From JADLGL01 sp050184415 (GTDB lineage Bacteria; Pseudomonadota; Alphaproteobacteria; Rhizobiales; Kaistiaceae), in NCBI GenBank assembly GCA_050184415.1, contig JBFXAJ010000014.1, positions 1 to 64,000 of the forward strand: a stretch of DNA of 64,000 bases, written 5' to 3'. The number at the start of each line of letters is the position of its first letter. The stretch's first letter is position 1. Below the pieces are notes generated by a model. It saw only the letters and a program-made list of their open reading frames with translations. It did not search any database and was not told the DNA's origin. The position numbers and the translations under genes were made by a program. Shown piece after piece: positions 32,273-41,126 of this stretch.

Positions 32273-35038
32273 ATGCTAGACAAGACCTATGACGCGGCTG
32301 CCATCGAGCCGCGGATCTCAGCGCTTTGGGAGGAGGCCGGGTCCTTCAGGGCGGGCGCCGGCGCGCGCCCTAACGCGAAACACTATTCGATCGCGATCCC
32401 GCCGCCGAACGTCACCGGCTCGCTCCATATGGGGCACGCGCTCAACAACACGCTTCAGGACATCCTGATCCGCTGGCACCGCATGCGCGGCTTCGACGTC
32501 CTGTGGCAGCCCGGGACCGATCATGCCGGCATCGCGACCCAGATGGTCGTCGAGCGCCAGATGATGGAGCGGCAGGAGCCGAACCGGCGCACGATCGGGC
32601 GCGACGCGTTCGTGAAGAAGGTCTGGGACTGGAAGGCGGAGTCGGGCGGCGTCATCGTCAACCAGCTCAAGCGGCTTGGAGCCTCCTGCGACTGGTCGCG
32701 CGAGCGCTTCACGATGGACGAAGGCCTGTCGCGCGCGGTGCTGAAGGTGTTCGTCCAGCTCCATCGCGAAGGGCTGATCTACCGCGACAAGCGGCTCGTG
32801 AACTGGGACCCGACGTTCCAGACCGCGATCTCCGATCTCGAGGTCGAGGCGGTCGAGACCAAGGGCCATCTCTGGGAGTTCCGCTACCCGATCGAGGGCA
32901 CGGACCGCACCATCATTGTCGCCACGACGCGTCCCGAGACCATGCTCGGCGACACCGGCGTCGCGGTGAACCCGGAGGACGATCGCTACCGCGACCTCGT
33001 CGGGAAATTCGTCATCCTGCCGCTGGTCGGCCGGCGGATCCCGATCGTCGCCGACGAGTATGCCGACCCCGAGGCCGGCACCGGCGCGGTGAAGATCACC
33101 CCGGCGCACGACTTCAACGACTTCGAGGTCGGGAGGCGCCATGGCCTGCCGCGCATCAGCGTCATGGACGTCGAGGCGAACATCGCGCTTGCCGGCAACG
33201 AGGCGTTCCTCGACGGCGTCCCGACGAGCGCCGAGCTCGACGCGACGGTCGCGGCGCTCCACGGCCTTGAGCGCTTCACGGCGCGGAAGAAGATCGTCGC
33301 CATGATGGAGGAGCGGGGGCTCCTCGGCGAGGTCAAGGAGCACGTCCATGCGGTGCCGCATGGCGATCGCTCGGGCGTGCCGATCGAGCCCTTCCTGACC
33401 GACCAATGGTATGTCGACGCCAAGACGCTCGCGGCGCCGGCGATCCGCGCCGTCGAGGACGGCCACACGGCGTTCGTCCCGAAGAACTGGGAAAAGACCT
33501 ATTTCGACTGGATGGAGAACATCCAGCCCTGGTGCATCTCGCGCCAGCTCTGGTGGGGCCACCAGATCCCGGCCTGGTACGGGCCGGACGGCACGGTCTT
33601 CGTCGCCGAGAGCGAGGAGGAGGCGCTCGAGGACGCCCGGAAGCACTATCGGAAGGCCGGATGGAGCGAGGATGAGCTCGCGCTCCGCGTCGCCGCGCAG
33701 AAGGACGGCGGCCTCAAGGCGTTGCTTAAGCGCGACGAGGACGTCCTCGACACCTGGTTCTCGTCGGCGCTGTGGCCGTTCTCGACCCTCGGCTGGCCGG
33801 ACAGGACCGACGCGCTCGCGCGTTACTACCCGACCTCGACGCTCGTCACCGGCTTCGACATCATCTTCTTCTGGGTCGCCCGGATGATGATGATGGGGCT
33901 GCACTTCACGAAGGAGGTGCCGTTCCCGACCGTCTACATCCACGGCATCGTTCGCGATGAGAAGGGCGCGAAGATGTCGAAGTCGAAGGGGAACGTCGTC
34001 GATCCCCTCGCGCTGATCGACGCCTTCGGCGCCGACGCCGTCCGCTTCACGATGGCCGCGCTCGCGACACCGGGCCGCGACGTGAAGCCGGCCAGGGCGC
34101 GGATCGAGGGCTACCGCAATTTCGCGACAAAACTCTGGAACGCGTCGCGCTTCGCCGAGATGAATGGCTGCGTGACGGTGCCGGATTTCGATCCGGCGGC
34201 GGTGAAGGAGACCGTCAACCGCTGGATCGTCACCGAGGCGAGCCGGACGCTTGCCCAGGTCAACGACGCGATCGCCGGCTACCGCTTCAACGACGCGGCG
34301 GCCGCGCTCTACCGCTTCATCTGGAACACCTATTGCGACTGGTATGTCGAGCTGGTGAAGCCGCTCCTCACCGGCGAGGACGGGCCGGCTAAAGATGAGA
34401 CGCGGGCGACGGTCGCCTTCATCCGCGACTTCGCCTTCAAGGCGCTGCACCCCTTCATGCCCTTCGTCACCGAGGAGCTGTGGGACCGCACCGCGCCGGA
34501 GGGCGCCGCGCGGGCGGGCCTCCTCGCCACCACGGCGTGGCCGGAGCTTGCGGAGGAGGATGCGGCCTCTGCCGCGGAGATGAATTTCGTCGTCGACCTC
34601 ATCACGCAGATCCGTTCGGTGCGGACCGAGATGGGCGTTCCGGCCGCGGCGCAGATCCCGCTCGTCCTCGTCACCTCGTCCGAGGAGGTTTCCGCACGGG
34701 TTGCGCGGCACCAGGCGTCCATCGTCCGGCTCGCGCGCCTCTCGGGCATCGAGCGCGCGGATGCTGCGGCGAAAGGCTCGGTGCAGATCGTCGTCGGCGA
34801 GGCGACGCTCTGTCTGCCGCTCGCCGGCATCATCGACATCGCCGCCGAACGCACCCGCCTCCAGCGCGAGCTCGACAAGGCGCTGAAGGAGATCGCCCGC
34901 TTCGAGGCAAAGCTCGGCAACGACCAGTTCGTCGCCAAGGCCCCGATGGAGGTCATCGAGGAGCAGCGCGAGAAGCTGGAAGAGGCCCGCGCGCTGGAAG
35001 CGAAGCTCCGGGCGGCGCTGGAGCGGCTCGCGGGGTAA
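32273..35038 (+). CDS. valS: Valyl-tRNA synthetase
   Basis: The 921-residue class I synthetase charges tRNA-Val. The HIGH motif is HMGH (52-55) in PPPNVTGSLHMGHALNNT. The editing (CP1) domain follows with TTRPETMLGDTGVAVNPED. KMSKS lies at 567-571. The anticodon-binding domain and a C-terminal coiled coil (AAERTRLQRELDKALKEIARFEAKL) complete a normal architecture. The gene is full length. A long antisense open frame over it is a composition shadow. Confidence 0.97.
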   Translation: MLDKTYDAAAIEPRISALWEEAGSFRAGAGARPNAKHYSIAIPPPNVTGSLHMGHALNNTLQDILIRWHRMRGFDVLWQPGTDHAGIATQMVVERQMMERQEPNRRTIGRDAFVKKVWDWKAESGGVIVNQLKRLGASCDWSRERFTMDEGLSRAVLKVFVQLHREGLIYRDKRLVNWDPTFQTAISDLEVEAVETKGHLWEFRYPIEGTDRTIIVATTRPETMLGDTGVAVNPEDDRYRDLVGKFVILPLVGRRIPIVADEYADPEAGTGAVKITPAHDFNDFEVGRRHGLPRISVMDVEANIALAGNEAFLDGVPTSAELDATVAALHGLERFTARKKIVAMMEERGLLGEVKEHVHAVPHGDRSGVPIEPFLTDQWYVDAKTLAAPAIRAVEDGHTAFVPKNWEKTYFDWMENIQPWCISRQLWWGHQIPAWYGPDGTVFVAESEEEALEDARKHYRKAGWSEDELALRVAAQKDGGLKALLKRDEDVLDTWFSSALWPFSTLGWPDRTDALARYYPTSTLVTGFDIIFFWVARMMMMGLHFTKEVPFPTVYIHGIVRDEKGAKMSKSKGNVVDPLALIDAFGADAVRFTMAALATPGRDVKPARARIEGYRNFATKLWNASRFAEMNGCVTVPDFDPAAVKETVNRWIVTEASRTLAQVNDAIAGYRFNDAAAALYRFIWNTYCDWYVELVKPLLTGEDGPAKDETRATVAFIRDFAFKALHPFMPFVTEELWDRTAPEGAARAGLLATTAWPELAEEDAASAAEMNFVVDLITQIRSVRTEMGVPAAAQIPLVLVTSSEEVSARVARHQASIVRLARLSGIERADAAAKGSVQIVVGEATLCLPLAGIIDIAAERTRLQRELDKALKEIARFEAKLGNDQFVAKAPMEVIEEQREKLEEARALEAKLRAALERLAG

Positions 35039-35097
35039 GGTAGCGAGAGGTGAGTAGTGAGTAGTGGCGTAGTTCTCACCATTCACCATTCACCGCG

Positions 35098-35934
35098 CTA
35101 CCGCATCGCCGCATTGGCGGCCCGCCACTCCGCGAGCGCCACAAGCCCACCTTCGGTCCACTCGATCTCCGCGGGCTCGATGGTCTCAACCCCGTCGATC
35201 GACCACGCGAGATAGAGCCGCCGCTGCGCCTCGTCGGCCACGACGAGCGCCTGGCTGTAAGGGCAGTTGTGCGGGAAGCACGCCTCGCCGACGAACATGG
35301 CGGGCTGCCGCTCGCCGGTGCCCGGGCCGCTCAGCGCGAGGAGCACTTCGTCGCGGACATCGGCCGGCACCAGCATGTCGAACGCGCCGACCATGTCGGC
35401 ATAGTCGAGAAGGTCGAAGGGATGGCTGACCGCGCCGGCCGCGATCGCGTCCCAGCCGGACTGCTTGCTCGGCGCGAAGGGGAGGGCAGCTTCGGCGACG
35501 AAGCCGACGCCGCCGGGATGCCAGCTATATTGCTCCGCCGGGGCGAGCACCGAAGGCGTGCCGCGGAAGAGCACGTCGTTGGCCTCGATCGTCACGGCGA
35601 GGGCGGCGCAGGTGTCGATCGGCCCGTCGAACACCGGCGCGCCCCCCGGCGGGAACGAGACGACGAACGGCGCGCCGCCACAGGCATTGCCGCCGGTCGC
35701 CGACGTGCCGACGATGACGGGCGTTCCGCCGACGATTCCGATGGCGTCGATGAAGATGAACCCGTTCTCGTGGACCTTGGTCCCGTCGAGCCACAGCTCC
35801 TCGGCAAACGCCTCGCCGCGGACCTCGAACGGACGGCCGAACGCCTCGAAGGAGACGGGGTCGGCGAGGGCGGGCAGGGCGCTGGCGACGACGGCCAGGA
35901 GGCCGCCCGCGACGACAGTCTTCATCCGGTTCAC
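35098..35934 (-). CDS. Secreted protein with Ivy-like Cys loop, member 1
   Basis: The 278-residue product has a signal peptide (MKTVVAGGLLAVVASALPALA-DP). An N-terminal beta domain contains ELWLDGTKVHENGFIFIDAIGIVGGTPVIVG. The C-terminal part has MFVGEACFPHNCPYSQALVVADEAQRRLYLAW. The CFPHNC loop and its flanks resemble the inhibitory CKPHDC loop and strands of Ivy, the vertebrate-type lysozyme inhibitor of proteobacteria. The full protein is longer than Ivy and no other Ivy motif is certain, so inhibition is a hypothesis. Start is a GTG after CGGAG; an ATG three codons in is possible. A paralogue lies directly upstream. Confidence 0.65.
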   Translation of the reverse strand: MNRMKTVVAGGLLAVVASALPALADPVSFEAFGRPFEVRGEAFAEELWLDGTKVHENGFIFIDAIGIVGGTPVIVGTSATGGNACGGAPFVVSFPPGGAPVFDGPIDTCAALAVTIEANDVLFRGTPSVLAPAEQYSWHPGGVGFVAEAALPFAPSKQSGWDAIAAGAVSHPFDLLDYADMVGAFDMLVPADVRDEVLLALSGPGTGERQPAMFVGEACFPHNCPYSQALVVADEAQRRLYLAWSIDGVETIEPAEIEWTEGGLVALAEWRAANAAMR

Positions 35935-36008
35935 CGATTGCTCCGTGGCTCAAGGGCCGCGGTGTCTATCACGGCGACGGGGCGAATGCGCGGCGATGCG
36001 GGCAATTT

Positions 36009-36818
36009 TCACGGCGCGGTGCGCCACTCCGCGAGAGCGTCGAGCGCAACTGCCGGCCACTCGGTTTCCGCGGGGAGGAGCGTCTCCGGCCCGTCGCTCC
36101 GCCACGCGACGAACACCTCCTGCCCGATGATGTCGGCCACGATCAGCGCGCGGCCGGCGGAGCAATCGGAGGGGAGACACGCGGTCCCGACGTAGAAGTC
36201 GCCGCGGTATTCACCGTTGCCCGGGCCTTGCAGGATCGGCACGACCACCTTGGCCGCCATCCCCACGATTGCGTCGACCGTCGCGCGCGTGTCGCCATGC
36301 CCGAGAAGATCGGATGGTGCTCCGATCGCATGCCGGTTGGCGGCCATCCATCCCTCCGCCGTGCCGGGGATGAAGACGAGGTCCGCCTCGCGTTCGAAGC
36401 CGCCGGTCGGCGTCCAGCTGAAGGTCTGGCCCGGAGCGGTCGCCGACGCCGAGCTGCGGAAGAGGAGCCGGTCGTCGCGGAACAGGGTTTCGAGGCCGAC
36501 GCAGCTGTCGACCGGCCCTTCCAGAAGGATGTCGCCGTCAGGTGGGAAGAAGATCACCCATGGCGCAACGGGGCAGTCCGTGCGGGTCGCCGAGCGGCCG
36601 ACGATCACGGGCATCCCCGCAACGATGCCGACCGAGTCGAGGAAGATGCCGTCGCTCTGGTGCACGGCGGTGCCGTCGAGCCGGAGCTCTTCCCCGGCGT
36701 CGGTCTGCCGGATCTCGAGGAGATGGCCGAAGGTCGTCAGGTAGATCGGGTCGGCGACGGCAGGAGAGGCGATCAGGGCGGCGATGAAGGCGATGGCGAC
36801 GGTTGAAATGCGGTGCAT
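36009..36818 (-). CDS. Secreted protein with Ivy-like Cys loop, member 2
   Basis: This paralogue of the preceding gene has a signal peptide (HRISTVAIAFIAALIASPAVA-DP). The same N-terminal pattern follows (EELRLDGTAVHQSDGIFLDSVGIVAGMPVIVG). The C-terminal part has FYVGTACLPSDCSAGRALIVADIIGQEVFVAW. The CLPSDC loop replaces the His of the partner's CFPHNC, so binding specificity could differ. The chosen ATG has GGAG nine bases upstream. The two genes are co-oriented with a 74-bp gap, a probable duplication. Function unknown; periplasmic location is likely. Confidence 0.65.
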   Translation of the reverse strand: MHRISTVAIAFIAALIASPAVADPIYLTTFGHLLEIRQTDAGEELRLDGTAVHQSDGIFLDSVGIVAGMPVIVGRSATRTDCPVAPWVIFFPPDGDILLEGPVDSCVGLETLFRDDRLLFRSSASATAPGQTFSWTPTGGFEREADLVFIPGTAEGWMAANRHAIGAPSDLLGHGDTRATVDAIVGMAAKVVVPILQGPGNGEYRGDFYVGTACLPSDCSAGRALIVADIIGQEVFVAWRSDGPETLLPAETEWPAVALDALAEWRTAP

Positions 36819-36963
36819 GGCGGCGCACTCCATTGGCCTTCGCCAAGCCTACAGCGCGTCATGTCGCAGTGCCATGATCCGCCTCTCTGTTGCCGGGATG
36901 ACGAGGTTGATGGGTGGGTATGACACTCCAGATCGCCCGCGACCGAATGCGGATGCTGAAACC

Positions 36964-37242
36964 ATGACGAACCTTGCCGACCTCAAGAAGCGCCTGATGG
37001 ATAATCCGGCGTTCCGCGGGGAGTACGAGAAGGCGGACGCCGAGTTCGCCGTGATCGAAGCGCTCATCCGGGCACGCACCGAGGCCAAGCTCTCGCAGGC
37101 GGAAGTCGCGCGCCGGATCGGGACCACCCAGTCGGCGATCGCACGGCTTGAAGGAGGTGGGGTGTGGCCCTCCGTGTCGATGCTCCGGCGCTACGCCGAG
37201 GCGACCGGTGCCCGGCTCGAGATCAATCTCGTGCGGCGTTAG
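36964..37242 (+). CDS. XRE-family helix-turn-helix protein, HigA-like
   Basis: The 92-residue product starts MTNLADLKKRLMDNPAFRGEYE and has an HTH_3 domain: LSQAEVARRIGTTQSAIARLEGGGVWPSVSMLRRYAEATG. The N-terminal region resembles antitoxins of HigBA-like pairs, but no toxin gene was recognised next to it. It may be an orphan regulator. Longer in-frame starts upstream have poor composition. It shares a terminator with the convergent glnA. Confidence 0.8.
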   Translation: MTNLADLKKRLMDNPAFRGEYEKADAEFAVIEALIRARTEAKLSQAEVARRIGTTQSAIARLEGGGVWPSVSMLRRYAEATGARLEINLVRR

Positions 37243-37253
37243 CGCGCGAAACG

Positions 37254-37284
37254 AAAAGGGCGCCGCGATCCGCGGCGCCCTTCG
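37254..37284. terminator. Bidirectional rho-independent terminator
   Basis: AAAAGGGCGCCGC, a GATCC loop and GCGGCGCCCTT form a strong hairpin with A-rich and T-containing flanks between the converging XRE and glnA genes. Confidence 0.88.
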
Positions 37285-37305
37285 TCATTTCGCTGAGAAT
37301 GCGGC

Positions 37306-38712
37306 TTACGCCGAATAGTACATGTCGAATTCGACCGGGTGCGGCGTGTGCTCGAAGCGGATCACTTCCTCCATCTTCAGCTCGATGAAGGAGTCGATCA
37401 TGTCGTCGCTGAAGACGCCGCCGGCCTTGAGGAAGGCGCGGTCCTTGTCGAGGCTCTGGAGCGCCTCGCGCAATGAGCCGCAGACGGTCGGGATTTTCCG
37501 CAGTTCCTTCGGCGGCAGGTCGTAGAGGTTCTTGTCCATCGCCTGGCCGGGATGGATCTTGTTGAGGATGCCGTCGAGGCCGGCCATCAGCATCGCGGCG
37601 AAGGCGAGATAGGGGTTCGCGGTCGGGTCCGGGAAGCGGACCTCGACGCGCTTGGCCTTCGGCGAGTTGGTGAAGGGGATGCGGCAGGAGGCCGAGCGGT
37701 TGCGCGCGGAATAGGCGAGGAGCACCGGCGCCTCGTAGCCCGGGACCAGGCGCTTGTAGGAGTTGGTCGACGGGTTGGTGAAGCCGTTCAGCGCCTTGGC
37801 GTGCTTGATGATGCCGCCGATGTAGAACAAGCACGTCTCCGAGAGGTCGGCATACTGGTTGCCGGCGAACACCGGCTTGCCGCCCTTCCAGATCGACTGG
37901 TGGACGTGCATGCCCGAGCCGTTGTCGCCGAAGACCGGCTTCGGCATGAAGGTCGCCGTCTTGCCGTAGAGGCCGGCGACATTGTGGATGCAGTATTTGT
38001 AGATCTGCATGTGGTCGGCCATCGTGACCAGCGGGCCGAACTTCAGGCCGAGCTCGTGCTGCGCCGACGCCACCTCATGGTGGTGCTTCTCGACCACCGC
38101 GCCCATGCCCTGCATGGTCGACAGCATCTCCGAGCGCATGTCCTGCAGTGAATCCTGCGGCGGGACCGGGAAGTAGCCGCCCTTGGTCCGCATGCGGTGG
38201 CCGAGATTGCCGTTCTCGTAGTCGGTGTCCGAATTGGTCGGCAGCTCGACGTCGTCCATCGCGTAGCTCGACGCATAGGGCGTCACCTTGAAGCGGACGT
38301 CGTCGAACACGAAGAACTCGGCCTCGGGGCCGAAATAGACCGCGTCGCCGATCTTGGTAGACTTGAGGTAGGCCTCGGCCTTCTTGGCGATGCCGCGCGG
38401 GTCGCGCGAGTAGGGCTCCATCGTCGCCGGCTCCAGCACGTCGCAGACGATCGACAGCGTCGGGTCGGCGAAGAACGGGTCGAGCGTCGCCGTCGCCGGG
38501 TCCGGCAGGAGGGTCATGTCGGACTCGTTGATCACCTTCCACCCGGCGATCGAGGAACCATCGAACATCGTCCCCTCGGTGAAGATGTCCTCGTCGATCA
38601 GGGACTGGTCGAACGTGACGTGCTGCCACTTGCCCCGCGGGTCGGTGAAGCGGAGATCGACGTACTTGATGTTCTCGTCCTTGATACGCTTAAGGACATC
38701 CTTGGCGGTCAT
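37306..38712 (-). CDS. glnA: Glutamine synthetase, type I
   Basis: The 468-residue enzyme makes glutamine from glutamate, ammonia and ATP in the cytoplasm as a dodecamer. Visible features are VDLRFTDPRGKWQHVTF near the N-terminus, GPEAEFFVFDDV, the ATP-binding MPKPVFGDNGSGMHVHQSIW, NRSASCRIPF, RFPDPTANPYLAFAAMLMAGLDGI, and NLYDLPPKE with the adenylylation-site Tyr. GlnE-type control is therefore expected. Length is standard. It lies 78 bp downstream of glnB in the same orientation, as the usual glnBA pair, and is probably also read from the sigma-54 promoter. Confidence 0.97.
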   Translation of the reverse strand: MTAKDVLKRIKDENIKYVDLRFTDPRGKWQHVTFDQSLIDEDIFTEGTMFDGSSIAGWKVINESDMTLLPDPATATLDPFFADPTLSIVCDVLEPATMEPYSRDPRGIAKKAEAYLKSTKIGDAVYFGPEAEFFVFDDVRFKVTPYASSYAMDDVELPTNSDTDYENGNLGHRMRTKGGYFPVPPQDSLQDMRSEMLSTMQGMGAVVEKHHHEVASAQHELGLKFGPLVTMADHMQIYKYCIHNVAGLYGKTATFMPKPVFGDNGSGMHVHQSIWKGGKPVFAGNQYADLSETCLFYIGGIIKHAKALNGFTNPSTNSYKRLVPGYEAPVLLAYSARNRSASCRIPFTNSPKAKRVEVRFPDPTANPYLAFAAMLMAGLDGILNKIHPGQAMDKNLYDLPPKELRKIPTVCGSLREALQSLDKDRAFLKAGGVFSDDMIDSFIELKMEEVIRFEHTPHPVEFDMYYSA

Positions 38713-38790
38713 TGTGCGATCCTCTGAATGAGCGGTTTTGAGCTGCCGTCTTGGCGACTGGAAATTGGCGATTGGTAAGGGGTGCGGGGG

Positions 38791-39129
38791 TCAGATGGCG
38801 TCGGTTCCGGTCTCCCCCGTCCGGATGCGGACCGCGTCTTCGATGTTGGAGACGAAGATCTTGCCGTCGCCGATCCGGCCCGTCTGGGCGGCCTTCCGGA
38901 TCGCGTCGACGGCGGCGTCGACCATGTCGTCATTGAGGACGACCTCGATCTTCACCTTGGGAAGGAAATCGACGACATACTCGGCGCCGCGATAGAGCTC
39001 GGTATGCCCCTTCTGCCGGCCGAAGCCCTTGGCCTCGGTGACGGTGATTCCCTGGAGGCCGACTTCCTGAAGCGCCTCTTTGACCTCGTCGAGCTTGAAG
39101 GGCTTAATGATCGCCTCGATTTTCTTCAT
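38791..39129 (-). CDS. glnB: Nitrogen regulatory protein P-II
   Basis: The 112-residue trimeric signal protein reports 2-oxoglutarate and glutamine status to GlnE/NtrB-type partners. It begins MKKIEAIIKPFKLDEVKEAL, has Tyr51 in the T-loop (HTELYRGAEYVVDF), the uridylylation site, and the C-terminal GRIGDGKIFV nucleotide-binding segment. Length is exact for the family. It precedes glnA, and a sigma-54-type promoter and NtrC-like site lie upstream. Confidence 0.97.
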   Translation of the reverse strand: MKKIEAIIKPFKLDEVKEALQEVGLQGITVTEAKGFGRQKGHTELYRGAEYVVDFLPKVKIEVVLNDDMVDAAVDAIRKAAQTGRIGDGKIFVSNIEDAVRIRTGETGTDAI

Positions 39130-39202
39130 GTCCTCCGCTTCCCGACAGGTGCCCGTGACGACGAAGGCCGCGCGGCCCGTTCCGCATCGTCGCCAGTCGA
39201 AT

Positions 39203-39218
39203 AGCAGAACTCATGCCA
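39203..39218 (-). promoter_or_regulatory. Sigma-54-type promoter for glnB-glnA
   Basis: TGGCATGAGTTCTGCT on the minus strand has GG and GC separated by exactly ten bases, as in -24/-12 promoters. It lies about 75 bp upstream of glnB. Confidence 0.7.
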
Positions 39219-39323
39219 GCGGGAGAGTCGCCGCACCGGCCTTGGGGCCGAATGTTTTTTGGGCATGAGGGGACCGGTTTTTGATCAAACCCGCGGCGAT
39301 GCTGTGTCCAATGCATAGGCAAT

Positions 39324-39340
39324 TGCACATGCAGTGGGCA
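39324..39340. promoter_or_regulatory. Possible NtrC enhancer site
   Basis: TGCACATGCAGTGGGCA partly matches the NtrC dyad TGCAC-N7-GTGCA. It lies about 105 bp upstream of the sigma-54 promoter, a normal enhancer distance. The match is imperfect. Confidence 0.45.
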
Positions 39341-39356
39341 GACAGAGGTTCAACCC

Positions 39357-40994
39357 ATGCGTGAGCCGTTGGAACTGCTGACGCCGGCCGAGATGGCGGA
39401 GGCGGACGCGCGGGCGATTGCCGCCGGCATTCCCGGCATCGTGCTGATGGAGCGGGCAGGGCGCGCGGTGGCCGATGCTGCGCGGCGGCTGTGGCGGGGC
39501 GGCTGGATCGCTGTCCTCTGTGGGCCCGGCAACAATGGGGGCGATGGGTTCGTCGCCGCGCGGATACTCCGCAATGCAGGATATCGCGTGACGGTGCTCC
39601 TCCATGGCAATCGCGACCTCCTCGAGGGGGACGCGGCGGTGGCGGCGGCGCGGTTCTTGGGGGTCGTCCGTCCGGCCGATCGGTCCTTCTTCCTCGGCCT
39701 GACAATGCCGCGGGGCTTCAGCGATCCCGAGCAATGGAAACTGATCGAGCCGCCCGGGCTCATCATCGATGCGCTCTACGGCGCCGGCGTCCGCCTGCCC
39801 CTGTCGGCCGAGGCCTCGGCCCTGGTGCGCGGCGTCAACGCCGGGAAGACGACGTTCGGGCCGCGGCCCCGACCCAGTCCTCCGCTCGTCCTTGCGGTTG
39901 ACCTGCCGAGCGGCGTCGATGGCGCGACCGGCGCCGTCGCGGGCGACGCGATCCGCGCCGACGCAACAGTTACCTTCCATCGCCTGAAGCCCGGGCACCT
40001 CCTTCTGCCGGGCCGGACGCTGTGCGGCGCCGTCACGCTCGCAGACATCGGCATCCCCGAGCCGGCCCTTTTCGCGGACAGTCCGTACCGGTCGAACGCG
40101 GCGCCGATGGTGCCGGACACCATTCAGGTCGCCAACGACAGCGTCCACGACGGCCGGCCGAAGACCTTCGTGAACCGCCCCGCGCTCTGGCGGCGCGCGT
40201 TGCCCGTGCCGACGGCCGAAAGCCACAAATACACCCGCGGCCACGCCGTCGTGGTGTCCGGCCCGGCCTCCGCCACCGGCGCCGCCCGACTCGCCGCTCG
40301 CGCCGCGCTCCGCATCGGCGCTGGCCTCGTGACGGTGGCGAGCCCGCCCTCGGCGGTTCTCGTCAATGCCGCCCAGCTCACGTCCGTGATGGTCAAGGCC
40401 TTCGACGGCCCGGAGGGCCTCGCGACCCTCCTTGACCAACGGCGCGTCACGGCCGCCGCCATCGGCCCCGGACTCGGCACCGATGAGCGCGCCGCCGCGT
40501 TGATCGAAGCGGCCATCGCGTCGCCGGTGGCGCTCGTCCTCGACGCCGACGCGCTGTCCGCCTTCGCCGCCGATCCCCGTCGGCTCGCCGATCTCGTCAG
40601 CGCCCGCCGCGCTCCCACGGTCGCGACGCCCCATGACGGCGAGTTCGCGCGCATCCTTCCCGATATCACCGGCTCCCGCCTCGACCGCGCCCGGGCCGCC
40701 GCGAAGCGGAGCGGGGCTGTGGTCGTGCTCAAGGGCGCGGACACCGTCGTCGCGTCCCCCAACGGCCGGGCCGCGATCGCCGACAACGCCCCGCCGACCC
40801 TCGCGACCGCCGGCTCCGGCGACACGCTCGCGGGGCTCATCGTCGGCCTTCTGGCGCAGGGGATGCCTGCGTTCGAGGCGGCTGCGGCGGCCGTGTTCAT
40901 CCATGGCGAGGCGGCCCGGGCGTTCGGCCCGGGCCTTATTGCGGAGGATCTGGCGGAGGAAGTTCCAGCGGTCCTCGGCGATTTGGGGATTTAG
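39357..40994 (+). CDS. nnr: Bifunctional NAD(P)HX epimerase/dehydratase
   Basis: The 545-residue product repairs hydrated NADH and NADPH. The N-terminal YjeF_N epimerase domain starts ELLTPAEMAEADARAIAAGIPG and contains VLCGPGNNGGDGFVAARIL. The C-terminal ribokinase-like dehydratase domain has SHKYTRGHAVVVSGPASATGAARLAARAAL, AIGPGLGTDERAA, PTVATPHDGEFARI and the ADP-binding end TLATAGSGDTLAGLIVGLLAQG. Both domains appear complete. It is divergent from glnB and shares its upstream region. Confidence 0.95.
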   Translation: MREPLELLTPAEMAEADARAIAAGIPGIVLMERAGRAVADAARRLWRGGWIAVLCGPGNNGGDGFVAARILRNAGYRVTVLLHGNRDLLEGDAAVAAARFLGVVRPADRSFFLGLTMPRGFSDPEQWKLIEPPGLIIDALYGAGVRLPLSAEASALVRGVNAGKTTFGPRPRPSPPLVLAVDLPSGVDGATGAVAGDAIRADATVTFHRLKPGHLLLPGRTLCGAVTLADIGIPEPALFADSPYRSNAAPMVPDTIQVANDSVHDGRPKTFVNRPALWRRALPVPTAESHKYTRGHAVVVSGPASATGAARLAARAALRIGAGLVTVASPPSAVLVNAAQLTSVMVKAFDGPEGLATLLDQRRVTAAAIGPGLGTDERAAALIEAAIASPVALVLDADALSAFAADPRRLADLVSARRAPTVATPHDGEFARILPDITGSRLDRARAAAKRSGAVVVLKGADTVVASPNGRAAIADNAPPTLATAGSGDTLAGLIVGLLAQGMPAFEAAAAAVFIHGEAARAFGPGLIAEDLAEEVPAVLGDLGI

Positions 40995-41126
40995 GCCGAA
41001 GCGCGTCGCGGCAGCTTTCTGCGTTCGCGCTCAGAGGGCCGCGACCTGGATCGCGGCGATGCCTTTGAGCCAGGTGCCGAAGAGCTGCGGGACGCTGAGG
41101 GGCCAAGGAGGAGTTCGCGGAGCGGC

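Noticed and set aside
32318..35089. 923-codon open frame on the minus strand over valS
   Set aside because: It mirrors valS codon by codon, has no motifs and shows Asp/Arg-biased composition typical of antisense shadows in GC-rich DNA.
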